Below, piece by piece: positions 24,478-33,745 of a stretch of DNA of 49,307 nt; the first letter of the stretch is position 1, and every line of letters starts with the position of its first letter. The notes under the pieces were generated by a model. It had not been told where the DNA came from. It saw nothing but the letters and a program-made list of their open reading frames with translations, and made no database searches. The DNA comes from Phreatobacter sp. GTDB lineage: Bacteria > Pseudomonadota > Alphaproteobacteria > Rhizobiales > Phreatobacteraceae. The stretch covers positions 1 through 49,307 of the forward strand of contig NZ_JAUYFA010000004.1 in NCBI RefSeq assembly GCF_030691135.1. Direction: 5' to 3'. Both the position numbers and the translations under genes were made by a program.

Positions 24478-25872
24478 TCACGCAGCCCGCTCGGTCCGGA
24501 CATAAACGAGGACCGCCGCGCCGATCAGGAACATGATCGCCAGCATGCCGAGTCCGGCGCGCTGGTCGTTGAGGGCGAGGGTCACGACGCCGGCGAGGAA
24601 CGGCCCGACAAAGGCCGTGACCTTGCCCGACAGCGCGAAGAGCCCGAAGAACTGGCCGATCTGCGCACGCGGGGCGAGTTGCACCAGCAGCGAGCGCGAA
24701 GCCGCCTGGAGCGGGCCCGCCGCAGCGCCGATCAACCCGCCGAGGGCGAGATAGACCTGTTCGGGAGCGGTGGCGAAGAGGCCGTCGCCCGCTGCCGGCA
24801 GGGCGGTCTGGAAGACGAAGAAGACGTGGCCGGGGCCGATCAGCAGGATCGTCACCACGGCGAAGGTGAGGATCCCGATCGAGCCGAGGATGACAGTCTT
24901 GGAGCCGAGCGTGTCGTCGAGCCGGCCGCCGAGCAGGGCGCCTGCCGTGCCGGTGATGGTCAGGAAGATGCCGAACAGGCCGATCTCGATGGTGGCCCAG
25001 CCGAAGACGCCTGCGGCATAGATGCCGCCGAGGGCGAAGAGCGCCACCAGCCCGTCCATGTAGATCATGTTGGCGATCAGGAAGACCAGCACGTTGCGGT
25101 GCTGGCGGACCTCCTTCAGCGTCGCCCTGAGGCTCGCCATGCCCGACCTGACCGCCGCGCCCATGCCCATCCGGGCGGGCACGTCCGGCGTGAAGAGGAA
25201 GAGCGGGATGATGAAGACGATGAACCACAGGGCCGTCAGGGGGCCGGCGGCGCGATCACCCTCCCGCAGTGCCGGATCGAGGCCGAAGAGCGGTTCGAGC
25301 CCGACCAGGGTGCGCCCGGTCTCGGGGCTGGCGACGAGGAAGCCGAGCATGAAGATCAGCGAGGTCATCCCGCCGAGATAGCCGACCGCCCAGCCGAGGC
25401 CGGACAGCCGCCCGATGCGCTGGGGCGGAACCAAGGTCGGCATCATCGAATTGTTGAAGACGGTGGCGAATTCGGCGCCGATGGTGGCGATGACGAAGGC
25501 GACCAGCACGATGGCGACGGTTTCCGGTGCGCCGGGACGGCCGAACCACAGGAGGCTCGCCCCCACCACCAGCAGCAGTCCGAAGGCGGCGATCCACGGC
25601 TTGCGCCGGCCCGAGGCGTCGGCGATGGCACCGAGCACCGGCGAGAGGATGGCGATGGCGACGCCGGCGGCGCTGGTGGCGAAACCCCACATGGCCTGCC
25701 CCTCGACCGGGTTGGCGGCGATCGCGCTGGCGAAAAAGGGGGCGTAGACGAAGGTGTTGATCAGCGTGAAATAGGGCTGCGCCGCCCAGTCGAACAGCAC
25801 CCAGCCGGCGATGGCCTTGCGGGGCGCCGGCTGGACGGCGGTCTCGCCGGAGACGATGGCCGTGGGCGACAT
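24478..25872 (-). CDS. MFS transporter, UMF1/Atg22-like
   Basis: A 464-residue permease with about twelve membrane helices. The opening AGWVLFDWAAQPYFTLINTFVYAPFFA matches the UMF1/Atg22-like branch of the major facilitator superfamily, whose eukaryotic members export amino acids from the vacuole. Bacterial substrates are unknown. The loop ADASGRRKPW after helix 2 is the usual MFS motif A equivalent. I start it at the ATG at 25872, because the 23 residues upstream are not conserved-looking. It is convergent with the YbjQ gene and divergent to none; the AhpD-like gene lies upstream on the same strand. Confidence 0.87.
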   Translation of the reverse strand: MSPTAIVSGETAVQPAPRKAIAGWVLFDWAAQPYFTLINTFVYAPFFASAIAANPVEGQAMWGFATSAAGVAIAILSPVLGAIADASGRRKPWIAAFGLLLVVGASLLWFGRPGAPETVAIVLVAFVIATIGAEFATVFNNSMMPTLVPPQRIGRLSGLGWAVGYLGGMTSLIFMLGFLVASPETGRTLVGLEPLFGLDPALREGDRAAGPLTALWFIVFIIPLFLFTPDVPARMGMGAAVRSGMASLRATLKEVRQHRNVLVFLIANMIYMDGLVALFALGGIYAAGVFGWATIEIGLFGIFLTITGTAGALLGGRLDDTLGSKTVILGSIGILTFAVVTILLIGPGHVFFVFQTALPAAGDGLFATAPEQVYLALGGLIGAAAGPLQAASRSLLVQLAPRAQIGQFFGLFALSGKVTAFVGPFLAGVVTLALNDQRAGLGMLAIMFLIGAAVLVYVRTERAA

Positions 25873-25970
25873 GGGGGTCCTTGGAAGAGTTCCGCGCCGA
25901 ATGGACGAATCAGGAGTCGCGATGGTTTGCGGGGGCTGCAAGCGATGCGGAAATCACAATCCGGAGAGGG

Positions 25971-26534
25971 TCATTCGGGCCAGCGGGCGAGGCCCTCGGC
26001 ACCATCGGCTGGCGTGCGCCCGACGTTGAGGACGAGGGCGAGCAGCGAATAGATGCCGATGAGGGTCGGAATCTCCACGGCACCCTGTTCGCCGTGGCGC
26101 GCGACGATGCGGGCATAGGTCGTGTCCGACCAGCGCTTCGTCGTCAGGAGTTCGGCGACCGCATCGTAGATCAGGGCCTCGTCGGTGCTCATCGCGTCGG
26201 GACGGCGGCCGTCGGCGAGGGCGGCGAGGATCTCCTTCGAGACGCCCGCCTTCTCCGCTTCCATGGCATGCACGGACCATTCGAACTGCTGCGAATAGGA
26301 GCGCGCCACCTGGCAGATGGCGAGTTCCTTCAGGTCCTCGGACAGGCACGAGCCGTAGCGCAGGCGGCGGCCCAGCGCCTCGACGTCGATCATCACCTTG
26401 GGCGAACGCATCAGTGGCGCATAGGGGCCGAAGGGCTCGACGCCGCGGCGCTTGCGGAAATCCGCCGCGGCGGCTTCCTGCTCGGGCGTGTAGGCGGCGG
26501 GGGCGATGGGCGGCAGGCGGTCGGGGGCGGCCAT
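25971..26534 (-). CDS. Carboxymuconolactone-decarboxylase/AhpD-like protein
   Basis: A 187-residue all-helical protein of the AhpD-like fold. The carboxymuconolactone decarboxylase domain covers about 45-150, with LRYGSCLSEDLKELAICQVARSY and the HAME helix following. The AhpD CxxC redox pair is absent, so it is more likely a lactone decarboxylase relative of unknown substrate than a peroxidase partner. It lies 98 bp upstream of the MFS gene on the same strand. Divergent to ggt across 142 bp, which should hold both promoters. Confidence 0.82.
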   Translation of the reverse strand: MAAPDRLPPIAPAAYTPEQEAAAADFRKRRGVEPFGPYAPLMRSPKVMIDVEALGRRLRYGSCLSEDLKELAICQVARSYSQQFEWSVHAMEAEKAGVSKEILAALADGRRPDAMSTDEALIYDAVAELLTTKRWSDTTYARIVARHGEQGAVEIPTLIGIYSLLALVLNVGRTPADGAEGLARWPE

Positions 26535-26676
26535 GGACGTGTCTCGCGTCGGTTGTTCTTATGGGGTCGCGCGGACGTGACCGACTCACCTCCGCAATCG
26601 CGCCCATCATGGCTTTCGCGGGCGACTTGCCAAGGGCCGCCGCTGCGGGACGGCAGTGCGTCGGGAGAGGACGGGA

Positions 26677-28434
26677 ATGCGTCATCGGAATGTTCTGGCC
26701 TTGCTGGCCGTCTCCGCCGCCTGGCTGATGCCGCCGGCCGCACTCGCCCAGTCGGTGCCGGCACCGGCCGTCGCGCCCTGGCCGATCATTGCCGAGGCGG
26801 CGCGCGTCCATCCGTCGCTGGCGCCGAACGGCATGGTGGCGAGCCAGGAGGCGCGGGCAACCCGCGTCGGGGTCGAGATCCTGAAGCGCGGCGGCAATGC
26901 GGTCGACGCGGCGGTGGCGGTCGGCTTCGCACTGGCGGTGACACTGCCGCGGGCCGGCAATCTCGGTGGCGGCGGCTTCATGCTGGTCCATCTCGCCGAG
27001 AGGGGCGAGACGGTCGCGATCGACTATCGCGAGACGGCGCCGGCGGCGGCGACGCCGACCATGTTCCTCGGGGCGAATGGGGAGCCTGACCCGCGTCTGT
27101 CGCGCGAGACCGGGCTGGCCGCAGGCGTGCCCGGCACGGTGGCGGGCCTCGCCGAGGCGCATCGCCGCTACGGCTCGGGGCGGCTCAGCCTCGCCGAACT
27201 GATCGCCCCCGCTATCCGGCTCGCCCGCGACGGCATACCGGTGGACGAGGACCTGGCGGATTCGCTTCCCCGGGCCGCGGCGCGGCTCGGCCGCTTTCCC
27301 GCCTCGCGGCGCATCTTCCTCAAGGCCGACGGCAGCGCCCTCGGCCAGCGCGAACGGCTGATGCAGGAGGACCTCGCCCGCGCGCTCGAGGCCATCGCCC
27401 AGCAGGGGCCGGCCGGGTTCTACGAGGGCGCGACGGCGGCGCGCATCGTCGCCGCCCTGGCAGAGCATGGCGGCATCATGACGGAGGCGGATCTGCGCGC
27501 CTATCGGCCGGTGATCCGCCCGGCCGTGCGCGGCAGCTACAAGGGCTATGCCATCGCCTCCATGCCGCCACCCTCCTCGGGCGGGGTGCATCTCCTGCAG
27601 ATGCTGAACCTTCTGGAGCCGATGGACCTCGGACGGCGCGGCCACAACAGCGCCGAGACGATCCATCTCATGGTCGAGGCGATGAAGCTTGCCTATGCCG
27701 ACCGGGCGCAGCACCTCGGCGATCCCGACAGCGTCACCGTGCCGGTGCGTGGGCTCACCGCCAAGGCCTATGCGGATTCGCTGAGGGGACGGATCGATCC
27801 GGAGCGCGCCCGTCCCTCGGCCGAGATTCGCGCCGGCGACCCGGCGCCGCACGAGGGCGAGCAGACGACGCATTTCTCGGTGGTGGACCGCCACGGCAAC
27901 GCTGTGTCCAACACCACCACGCTGAACTTCTCCTATGGCCTCGGCCTCGTCGCCGAGGGCACCGGCATCCTGCTCAACAACGAGATGGACGACTTCGCCG
28001 CCCGGGCCGGGGCGGTGAACGCCTTCGGCCTCGTCCAGGGCGCCGCCAACCTGCCCGGGCCGGGCAAGCGCCCGCTCTCCTCGATGACGCCGACCATCCT
28101 GTTCCGCGACGGCAAGGTGGCGATGGTCACGGGATCGCCGGGGGGCAGCCGCATCATCACCATCACCCTTCAGACCATCCTCAATGTCATCGACCACGGC
28201 ATGAACATCGCCGAGGCGGTCGCCGCTCCACGCATCCACCACCAGTGGCTGCCGGATGCCATCGACATCGAGGGCGGGCTGTCGGTCGACACGCTCAGGC
28301 TGCTGGAGGCGCGGGGCCACCGGATCGCGCCGCGCGGTGCCTTCGGCAACGTCAATGCCATCCTCGCCGTGCCAGGCGGCTGGGCCGGGGCGGCGGACAG
28401 CCGCCAGCGCGGCACCCTGGCCGCGGGGCACTGA
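26677..28434 (+). CDS. ggt: Gamma-glutamyltransferase
   Basis: A periplasmic Ntn hydrolase that cleaves glutathione and other gamma-glutamyl compounds. The 585-residue precursor has a clear signal peptide (cleavage after ALAQ near 25). It is predicted to self-cleave before Thr397 in QTTHFSVVD into large and small subunits. Substrate-loop residues are present in NNEMDDF, the GPGKRPLSSMTPT block, and GSPGGSRIITI. The ATG at 26677 has GGAGAGG 7 bp upstream; an ATG-equivalent seven codons earlier is less likely. Confidence 0.95.
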   Translation: MRHRNVLALLAVSAAWLMPPAALAQSVPAPAVAPWPIIAEAARVHPSLAPNGMVASQEARATRVGVEILKRGGNAVDAAVAVGFALAVTLPRAGNLGGGGFMLVHLAERGETVAIDYRETAPAAATPTMFLGANGEPDPRLSRETGLAAGVPGTVAGLAEAHRRYGSGRLSLAELIAPAIRLARDGIPVDEDLADSLPRAAARLGRFPASRRIFLKADGSALGQRERLMQEDLARALEAIAQQGPAGFYEGATAARIVAALAEHGGIMTEADLRAYRPVIRPAVRGSYKGYAIASMPPPSSGGVHLLQMLNLLEPMDLGRRGHNSAETIHLMVEAMKLAYADRAQHLGDPDSVTVPVRGLTAKAYADSLRGRIDPERARPSAEIRAGDPAPHEGEQTTHFSVVDRHGNAVSNTTTLNFSYGLGLVAEGTGILLNNEMDDFAARAGAVNAFGLVQGAANLPGPGKRPLSSMTPTILFRDGKVAMVTGSPGGSRIITITLQTILNVIDHGMNIAEAVAAPRIHHQWLPDAIDIEGGLSVDTLRLLEARGHRIAPRGAFGNVNAILAVPGGWAGAADSRQRGTLAAGH

Positions 28435-28504
28435 GCGGGTGGCACCGGCGGCTCCTCTTGCCATAACGCTGTCAGCAAGGGGGCGGCGAAGGGGTCCGGC
28501 CCCA

Positions 28505-28534
28505 TTGACCGCAACGCTGGTTTGTTCTCATAAT
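28505..28534 (+). promoter_or_regulatory. Sigma-70-type promoter for the small gene at 28541
   Basis: TTGACC (28505-28510) and CATAAT (28529-28534) with an 18-bp spacer. The expected start of transcription is about 28541, the A of the ATG, so the mRNA would be leaderless. The LexA-type box overlaps the -10. Confidence 0.6.
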
Positions 28535-28538
28535 GTTC
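28524..28538 (+). promoter_or_regulatory. LexA (SOS) box, GTTC-N7-GTTC
   Basis: GTTC at 28524-28527 and GTTC at 28535-28538 with exactly seven bases between, the direct-repeat LexA box of alphaproteobacteria. It covers the -10 element and ends 2 bp before the ATG at 28541, an ideal place for repression. Confidence 0.65.
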
Positions 28539-28540
28539 CA

Positions 28541-28933
28541 ATGAACAGAGGCCGAACGATCCACGCTTTCGACGCCGGTATGCCCTCCGCCCTGAGGGTC
28601 TCCGGCCTTGCCGCGCGCTTCCATGCCTGGCGCGGCGTTTCCGGGCGGCGCTATCTCGCTACCGTCCATGCCGCCGCGACCGCTCCCGCCTATCAGGGGG
28701 CCGTCATCGTCCTCGCCCGTGCCGAAGCCGACGGCACGCGCGTCGCGCTCTGGGCCGGCCGCTCGCCGGCTTCCCCCGCCGCCCTCGCGCGCCTCGCCCA
28801 GATGAAGCGCGCCGAGGAGGTGCATGTCCACCTCATCGCCGAGAGCGAGGCGGACCGCGCCGCTGCCGAGGCCGATCTCAGCACCGTCGCGCCGCAGCGC
28901 GCTTCGGTGCCGCGGTCCCTGGCCTCGACCTGA
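28541..28933 (+). CDS. Conserved-looking small protein under predicted SOS control
   Basis: A 130-residue protein I cannot name. After a short N-terminal arm it has a compact block RFHAWRGVSGRRYLATVHAA, then alternating strands and a helix, ending with EEVHVHLIAESEADRAAAEADL. This looks like a small alpha/beta domain without membrane segments or signal peptide. From memory, similar short proteins with a WRG-SGRRY motif occur in Hyphomicrobiales, but no search was run. The frame is open further upstream. However, the promoter and LexA box place the start at the ATG at 28541 (leaderless) or at 28580. It sits alone behind ggt. Confidence 0.72.
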   Translation: MNRGRTIHAFDAGMPSALRVSGLAARFHAWRGVSGRRYLATVHAAATAPAYQGAVIVLARAEADGTRVALWAGRSPASPAALARLAQMKRAEEVHVHLIAESEADRAAAEADLSTVAPQRASVPRSLAST

Positions 28934-29005
28934 AGGGACGGTTCCGGCGCGGCGGTGGTGCCGGGGACGCGTCAGGATCTCCGCAAGAGGATCCGGGAGT
29001 CAGGA

Positions 29006-29980
29006 TCATGGTGTCAGGATCACCTTGCCCTGGGCCCTGCGGCTGGTCAGCACCCCGAGCGCTTCCGCGATCTGCTCCAGCGGCCAGGTGCCGTGGACAT
29101 GCAGCGACAGCTTGCCCTCGGCGGTCCAGCGGGCGACCTGGACGAGGTTGTCGCGGTTTCTCTCGGGCTCGCGCTGGGCGAAGGAGCCCCAGAACACGCC
29201 GCGGATGTCGCAGCCCTTGAGCAGGGTCAGGTTGAGCGGGATCTTCGGAATCTCGCCGCCGGCGAAGCCGATCACCAGGAAGCGCCCCTCCCAGGCGATG
29301 GCGCGCAGCGCCGGCTCGGCCAGCTTGTCGCCGACGGGATCGTAGATGACGTCAGGGCCCTTGCCGCCGGTCAGCGTCCTGAGTCCCTCCTTGAGGTCGT
29401 GGGTGGCGTAGTTGAGCGTCTCGTCGGCCCCATGCGCACGGCAGAATGCGAGCTTCTCGTCGGAGGAGGCGCAGGCGATGACCCGGGCGCCCATGGCCTT
29501 GCCGATTTCGATGGCCGCGAGGCCGACGCCGCCCGCCGCGCCGAGGACGGCCAGCGTCTCGCCCGGCTTCAGCTGGGCACGGTCCTTAAGCGCATGGATC
29601 GTGGTGCCGTAGGTGATCACCATGCCGGCGGCCTGAGCATCGGACAGCCCGTCGGGGATCGGCGCCAGCGCTGCGGCCTTGACGACGATATGGGTGCGCG
29701 CGGCACCGTGGGAGATGTTGCCGAGGACGCGGTCGCCGACCTTCAGGCCGCTCGCGCCCTCGCCGAGGCTCTCGACCCGGCCGGCGAATTCGGAGCCGGG
29801 CGAGAAGGGTAGCTCCGGCTTCACCTGGTACTTGTTCTGGATGATCAGGTTGTCGAAGAAGTTGAGGCCGACCGCGGCGACCCTGACGACCGCCTCGCCG
29901 GGTCCGGCGACCGGATCGGGCAGATCCTCGACGACGAGGCTTTCGGGCGGCCCATAGGCCTTGCACAGGACGGCTTTCAT
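29006..29980 (-). CDS. NADPH:quinone oxidoreductase, zinc-independent MDR family
   Basis: A 324-residue medium-chain dehydrogenase/reductase. The GroES-like part (about 1-120) lacks the catalytic zinc ligands of alcohol dehydrogenases. The Rossmann part has the nucleotide-binding AVLGAAGGVGLAAIEIGKAMGA (quinone-reductase style AAGGVG). NNFFDN-type residues of the active site appear as VGLNFFDNLIIQ. It most resembles QorA-like enzymes acting on quinones or enones with NADPH. Start ATG at 29980, divergent to ydcF-type gene across 179 bp. Confidence 0.9.
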   Translation of the reverse strand: MKAVLCKAYGPPESLVVEDLPDPVAGPGEAVVRVAAVGLNFFDNLIIQNKYQVKPELPFSPGSEFAGRVESLGEGASGLKVGDRVLGNISHGAARTHIVVKAAALAPIPDGLSDAQAAGMVITYGTTIHALKDRAQLKPGETLAVLGAAGGVGLAAIEIGKAMGARVIACASSDEKLAFCRAHGADETLNYATHDLKEGLRTLTGGKGPDVIYDPVGDKLAEPALRAIAWEGRFLVIGFAGGEIPKIPLNLTLLKGCDIRGVFWGSFAQREPERNRDNLVQVARWTAEGKLSLHVHGTWPLEQIAEALGVLTSRRAQGKVILTP

Positions 29981-30159
29981 GACGACGCACTCCAGGGACG
30001 GGTCGGAAAGGCTTCGACGGCGGCCCGCCGCAAGTCAATCCCGGCCGAAGGAAGGGCGGCGAACGCCGGCCCGCGACACCGGCCTCTCGCGAGGCAAACC
30101 ATGGCAGCCGACCACGAACGGGACTTCTGATTGCCTCATTCGGTGCTATTCTATCTCTC

Positions 30160-30870
30160 ATGACGCTCCTGCGCATCGACAGCGCGCCCGGTCTGGCGCC
30201 CGGATCGAAGGTCTCTCCCCGGCCTTCGCTGCTTCGCGCGGTGCTGCGGCCGTCCTTCCTGATCCCGGCGCTGACCGCTGCCGCCGTCCTCGGGCTCGGC
30301 GGCGGGTTCATCGCCTTCGCCGAGACGGCCACCCGCCCCTATGATCCCGACAGCCCGCGCACCGAGGCGATCGTGGCGATGACGGGCGGCTCCTACCGGG
30401 TCAGTGATGCGGTGACCCTGCTCGGCGCCGGCCACGGTCGCCGCCTCCTCATCAGCGGCGTCAACCCGATGGTGCGCGAGCGCGAACTCGCCCGTGCGGT
30501 GCCGTCGGCCTCGCCGCTCATGGCCTGCTGCATCGACCTCGATCACCGCGCGCTCAATACCCGCGGCAATGCCATCGAAACCGCGAAATGGACGCGGCTG
30601 CACGCCTTCCGTTCGCTGCTCGTGGTGACCTCGAGCTATCACATGCCGCGGACCATGCTGGAGTTGCAGCGGATCATGCCGGACGTGCGGCTGGTTGCCT
30701 TTCCGGTCCAGACCGGCGCGATCCATCCGCAGCGATGGTGGAAAGACGCAGCGAGCGTGAAGATTCTCGGCGTGGAATATGCCAAGTACCTGATGGCGGC
30801 GGTGGGACTGCGGCTGGACCGGGCGACCGCCGATCCACCCGTCCCGCCACTGCGCACCGCCCGCAGCTGA
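30160..30870 (+). CDS. YdcF/SanA-family (DUF218) membrane-anchored protein
   Basis: A 236-residue protein with one membrane anchor (about 34-55) and a periplasmic or cytosolic DUF218 domain. Family motifs are EAIVAMTGGSYRV, the conserved NTRGNA (loop before helix) and SSYHMPRTMLEL. DUF218 relatives such as ElyC and SanA influence envelope and peptidoglycan homeostasis, but the reaction is not known. It lies 31 bp upstream of plsC on the same strand, a pairing common in this order. Confidence 0.88.
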   Translation: MTLLRIDSAPGLAPGSKVSPRPSLLRAVLRPSFLIPALTAAAVLGLGGGFIAFAETATRPYDPDSPRTEAIVAMTGGSYRVSDAVTLLGAGHGRRLLISGVNPMVRERELARAVPSASPLMACCIDLDHRALNTRGNAIETAKWTRLHAFRSLLVVTSSYHMPRTMLELQRIMPDVRLVAFPVQTGAIHPQRWWKDAASVKILGVEYAKYLMAAVGLRLDRATADPPVPPLRTARS

Positions 30871-30901
30871 TCCGCCGGACCGGGCGGCAAGGACCCGCCC
30901 G

Positions 30902-31636
30902 ATGCTTCATCTGCGTTCCCTCGTCTTCAACATCTTCTTCTACCTGTGGACGGGGCTGCTGCTCCTCGTCATGGTTCCGCTCATGCTCCTCCCCGGCGAC
31001 CGTCTCATCCTGGGCATCGGGCTCGTCTGGGGGCGGGGCAATCTCTGGGCGCTGCGCGTCATCTGCGACCTGAAGGTCGAGTGGCGCGGGATTGAGAAAA
31101 TTCCCGACGGCGCCATCCTCGTCGCGGCCAAGCACCAGTCGGCCTGGGAGACCTTCGCCTTCTTCCTGCCGTTCCGCCGGCCCGCCTATGTGTACAAGCG
31201 GCAGCTCGCCTATGTTCCGCTGTTCGGCTGGGCGGTCTGGAAGGCCCGGCAGATCCCGGTCGACCGCGGCAAGAAGGGCGAGGCGCTCGCCTCGATCACC
31301 GAAGGCGCCAAGACGGCGGCGGCCATCGGCCGGCAGGTGATGATCTTTCCCGAGGGCACGCGGCGGCCGGTGGCCGCGCCGCCGGACTACAAATACGGCG
31401 TTGCCCATCTGTACCGGACCCTCGAACTGCCGTGCCAGCCTGTGGCGCTGAATTCCGGCATGTTCTGGAGCCGCAAGTCCTTCACCCGCCGACCGGGCAC
31501 CGTTCTGGTCGAATTCCTCGATCCGATCCCGCCCGGCCTGTCGGCGGCCGACTTCGCCGAGAAGCTGGAGGCCGATATCGAGGGCGCGACCAACCGGCTG
31601 ATCGCGGAATCGCGGGCCCGCGGCGAGGGCGAGTAA
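30902..31636 (+). CDS. plsC: 1-acyl-sn-glycerol-3-phosphate acyltransferase PlsC
   Basis: Makes phosphatidic acid from lysophosphatidic acid at the inner membrane. The 244-residue protein has an N-terminal membrane helix (about 8-30). The catalytic His78 lies in KHQSAWETF, where the HX4D motif has Glu instead of Asp (a variant also seen in other alphaproteobacterial PlsC). The phosphate-binding FPEGTRR follows. AAGGA is 9 bp before the ATG. It is convergent with uvrC, with 19 bp between. Confidence 0.92.
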   Translation: MLHLRSLVFNIFFYLWTGLLLLVMVPLMLLPGDRLILGIGLVWGRGNLWALRVICDLKVEWRGIEKIPDGAILVAAKHQSAWETFAFFLPFRRPAYVYKRQLAYVPLFGWAVWKARQIPVDRGKKGEALASITEGAKTAAAIGRQVMIFPEGTRRPVAAPPDYKYGVAHLYRTLELPCQPVALNSGMFWSRKSFTRRPGTVLVEFLDPIPPGLSAADFAEKLEADIEGATNRLIAESRARGEGE

Positions 31637-31655
31637 CCGCGTCCGGCGTGCCGCC

Positions 31656-33719
31656 TCACCCCTGCGGGTGGAAGAAGTTATAGACGGCCTGGGCCGTCGC
31701 GGCATTGATGCCAGGGGCGAGCTGGAGGTCGCCGAGGCTGGCGCGCTCGATCGCTTTCAACGTGCCGAAATGGTTGAGCAGGGCGCGCTTCCTCGCCGGG
31801 CCGATGCCGCCGATTTCGGCGAGGCCGGCCGAGCGGATGTCCTTCTTGCGACGGCCTCGATGGGTGCCGATGGCGAAGCGGTGCGCCTCGTCGCGCAGTC
31901 GCTGGACGAAGTAGAGCACGGGATCGCGCGGTTCGAGCCGGAAGGGCTCGCGTCCCGCCATGTGGAAGGTCTCGCGCCCCGCCTCGCGGTCCCGGCCCTT
32001 GGCGATGCCGACGAGCGGCACGTCGGCGATCCCGAGGCCGGTGAGGATGGTCTGGGCGGCGGCGAGCTGGCCCGGGCCGCCGTCGATGATGACGAGATCG
32101 GGCCAGGAGCCGTCGGCTTCGACCTCCTCCGCCGCGCCGGCCTCGCCATCCGTCTCCGCGCCGTCCTCGGCGACAGCCTTGGGGGCATCCTTCAGCAGCC
32201 GCTTGAAGCGCCGCTCCAGCACCTCGCGCATCATGCCGAAATCGTCGCCGGGCGCGATGTCGGACTTGATGTTGAAGCTGCGGTAGTCGCGGCGGCGGAA
32301 GCCCTCCGGACCCGCCACGATCATGCCGCCGACGGCGTTGGAGCCCATGATGTGGGAATTGTCATAGACCTCGATCCGGCGCGGCGGGGCCGACAGGCCG
32401 AAGGCGCCGGCGAGGCCCTGAAGGAGCTTCAACTGCGATGCGCTCTCGGCGAGCTGGCGTCCCAGCGCCTCGCGGGCATTCTGGGCGGCATGGTCGACGA
32501 GATCTTTCTTCTCGCCGCGCTTGGGGACCTGCACCTCCACACGTCGGCCGGCGAGGGCGGAGAGGGCGTCTGCGAGAACCGGCTGGTCCTCGACCTCGTG
32601 GGACAGGAGGACGAGGGTCGGCGGCGGCTTGTCGTCGTAGAACTGGGCGACGAACGAGGCGAGGACCTCGGCGGCCTCCAGCGACCGGTCGGCCTTGGGA
32701 TAGTAGGCGCGGTTGCCCCAGTTCTGCCCGGTGCGGAAGAAGAAGACCTGAATGCAGGTCTGCCCGCCCTCCTGCACCGCCGCGAAAACGTCGGCCTCCT
32801 CGACACCGCGGGGATTGATGCCCTGGGTCGCCTGGATGGCAGAGAGGGCGGCGAGGCGGTCGCGATAGACGGCGGCCCGCTCGAATTCCATGGCCTCGGC
32901 GGCCTCCTCCATCTGGCGGGCGAGGAGCTGCTTCACCGCCTGGCTGCGGCCGGAGAGGAAGAGCTTGGCCTCCTTCACCAGGGCGGCATAATCGTCCGGC
33001 GCGACCTCGTCGGTGCAGGGTCCGGCGCAGCGCTTGATCTGGAACAGGAGGCAGGGCCGGGTGCGGCTGTCGAAGACGGCGTCCGAGCACGAGCGCACGA
33101 GAAAGGCCCGCTCCAGCGCGTTGATGGTGCGGCCGACCGCCCAGGCCGAGGCGAAGGGGCCGAAATAGTCGCCCTTGGCGGCGCGGGCGCCGCGATGCTT
33201 GACGATGCGCGGGGCGGCGTGGTCACCGGTGATCAGGATATAGGGAAAGGACTTGTCGTCCCGCATCAGAACGTTGAAGCGGGGGCGCAGCTGCTTGATG
33301 AGATTGGCCTCAAGCAGCAGCGCCTCGGTCTCGGTCTTGGTCGAGACGAATTCCATCGCGGTGGTAGCGGCCACCATCCGCACGATGCGGCTGACGAGGC
33401 CTGTCGGCCTTGTATAGGAGACGACGCGGCGGGCGATCGACTTCGCCTTGCCGACATAGAGCACCTCGCCCTTGGCACCGATCATCCGGTAGACGCCGGG
33501 ACCCCTGGGGGCGTGTTTCACCGCCGCCTTGATGACCTCCATGCCGGCGGCGACCGTGCCCTCGCCCGGCGCATCGTCCTCCTCGGCGGCGAGGTCGAGG
33601 ATGAGGGTTTCGGGCTCGTCCGCGGCGGCAGCCTCAGGGTCCGAGAGGTCGGGGTCGATATTGGTGCGGCCGGGGCGAGTCATGATGGGCGATATATAGG
33701 CGATCGCCGCGTCCGGCAT
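31656..33719 (-). CDS. uvrC: Excinuclease ABC subunit C
   Basis: Makes both incisions in nucleotide excision repair together with UvrB. The 687-residue protein begins with a GIY-YIG nuclease domain ([20 protein letters not shown]), followed by a UVR helix that binds UvrB ([24 protein letters not shown]), the RNase H-like second nuclease ([18 protein letters not shown]), and two helix-hairpin-helix motifs at the end ([19 protein letters not shown]). Compared with E. coli (about 610 residues) it has an acidic N-terminal extension of about 50 residues and an acidic insert ([19 protein letters not shown]) before the second nuclease. Start may be the ATG at 33719 or that at 33683. It follows the SDR gene by 26 bp. 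Confidence 0.96.
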   Translation of the reverse strand: MPDAAIAYISPIMTRPGRTNIDPDLSDPEAAAADEPETLILDLAAEEDDAPGEGTVAAGMEVIKAAVKHAPRGPGVYRMIGAKGEVLYVGKAKSIARRVVSYTRPTGLVSRIVRMVAATTAMEFVSTKTETEALLLEANLIKQLRPRFNVLMRDDKSFPYILITGDHAAPRIVKHRGARAAKGDYFGPFASAWAVGRTINALERAFLVRSCSDAVFDSRTRPCLLFQIKRCAGPCTDEVAPDDYAALVKEAKLFLSGRSQAVKQLLARQMEEAAEAMEFERAAVYRDRLAALSAIQATQGINPRGVEEADVFAAVQEGGQTCIQVFFFRTGQNWGNRAYYPKADRSLEAAEVLASFVAQFYDDKPPPTLVLLSHEVEDQPVLADALSALAGRRVEVQVPKRGEKKDLVDHAAQNAREALGRQLAESASQLKLLQGLAGAFGLSAPPRRIEVYDNSHIMGSNAVGGMIVAGPEGFRRRDYRSFNIKSDIAPGDDFGMMREVLERRFKRLLKDAPKAVAEDGAETDGEAGAAEEVEADGSWPDLVIIDGGPGQLAAAQTILTGLGIADVPLVGIAKGRDREAGRETFHMAGREPFRLEPRDPVLYFVQRLRDEAHRFAIGTHRGRRKKDIRSAGLAEIGGIGPARKRALLNHFGTLKAIERASLGDLQLAPGINAATAQAVYNFFHPQG

Positions 33720-33745
33720 CTGGCATCAGTGGAAGGCGCGCCCGG

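Noticed and set aside
31133..31150. Possible loss of the catalytic HX4D motif in PlsC (Glu in place of Asp)
   Set aside because: The Glu variant occurs in other alphaproteobacterial PlsC proteins as I recall, and the rest of the active site (FPEGTRR) is intact.
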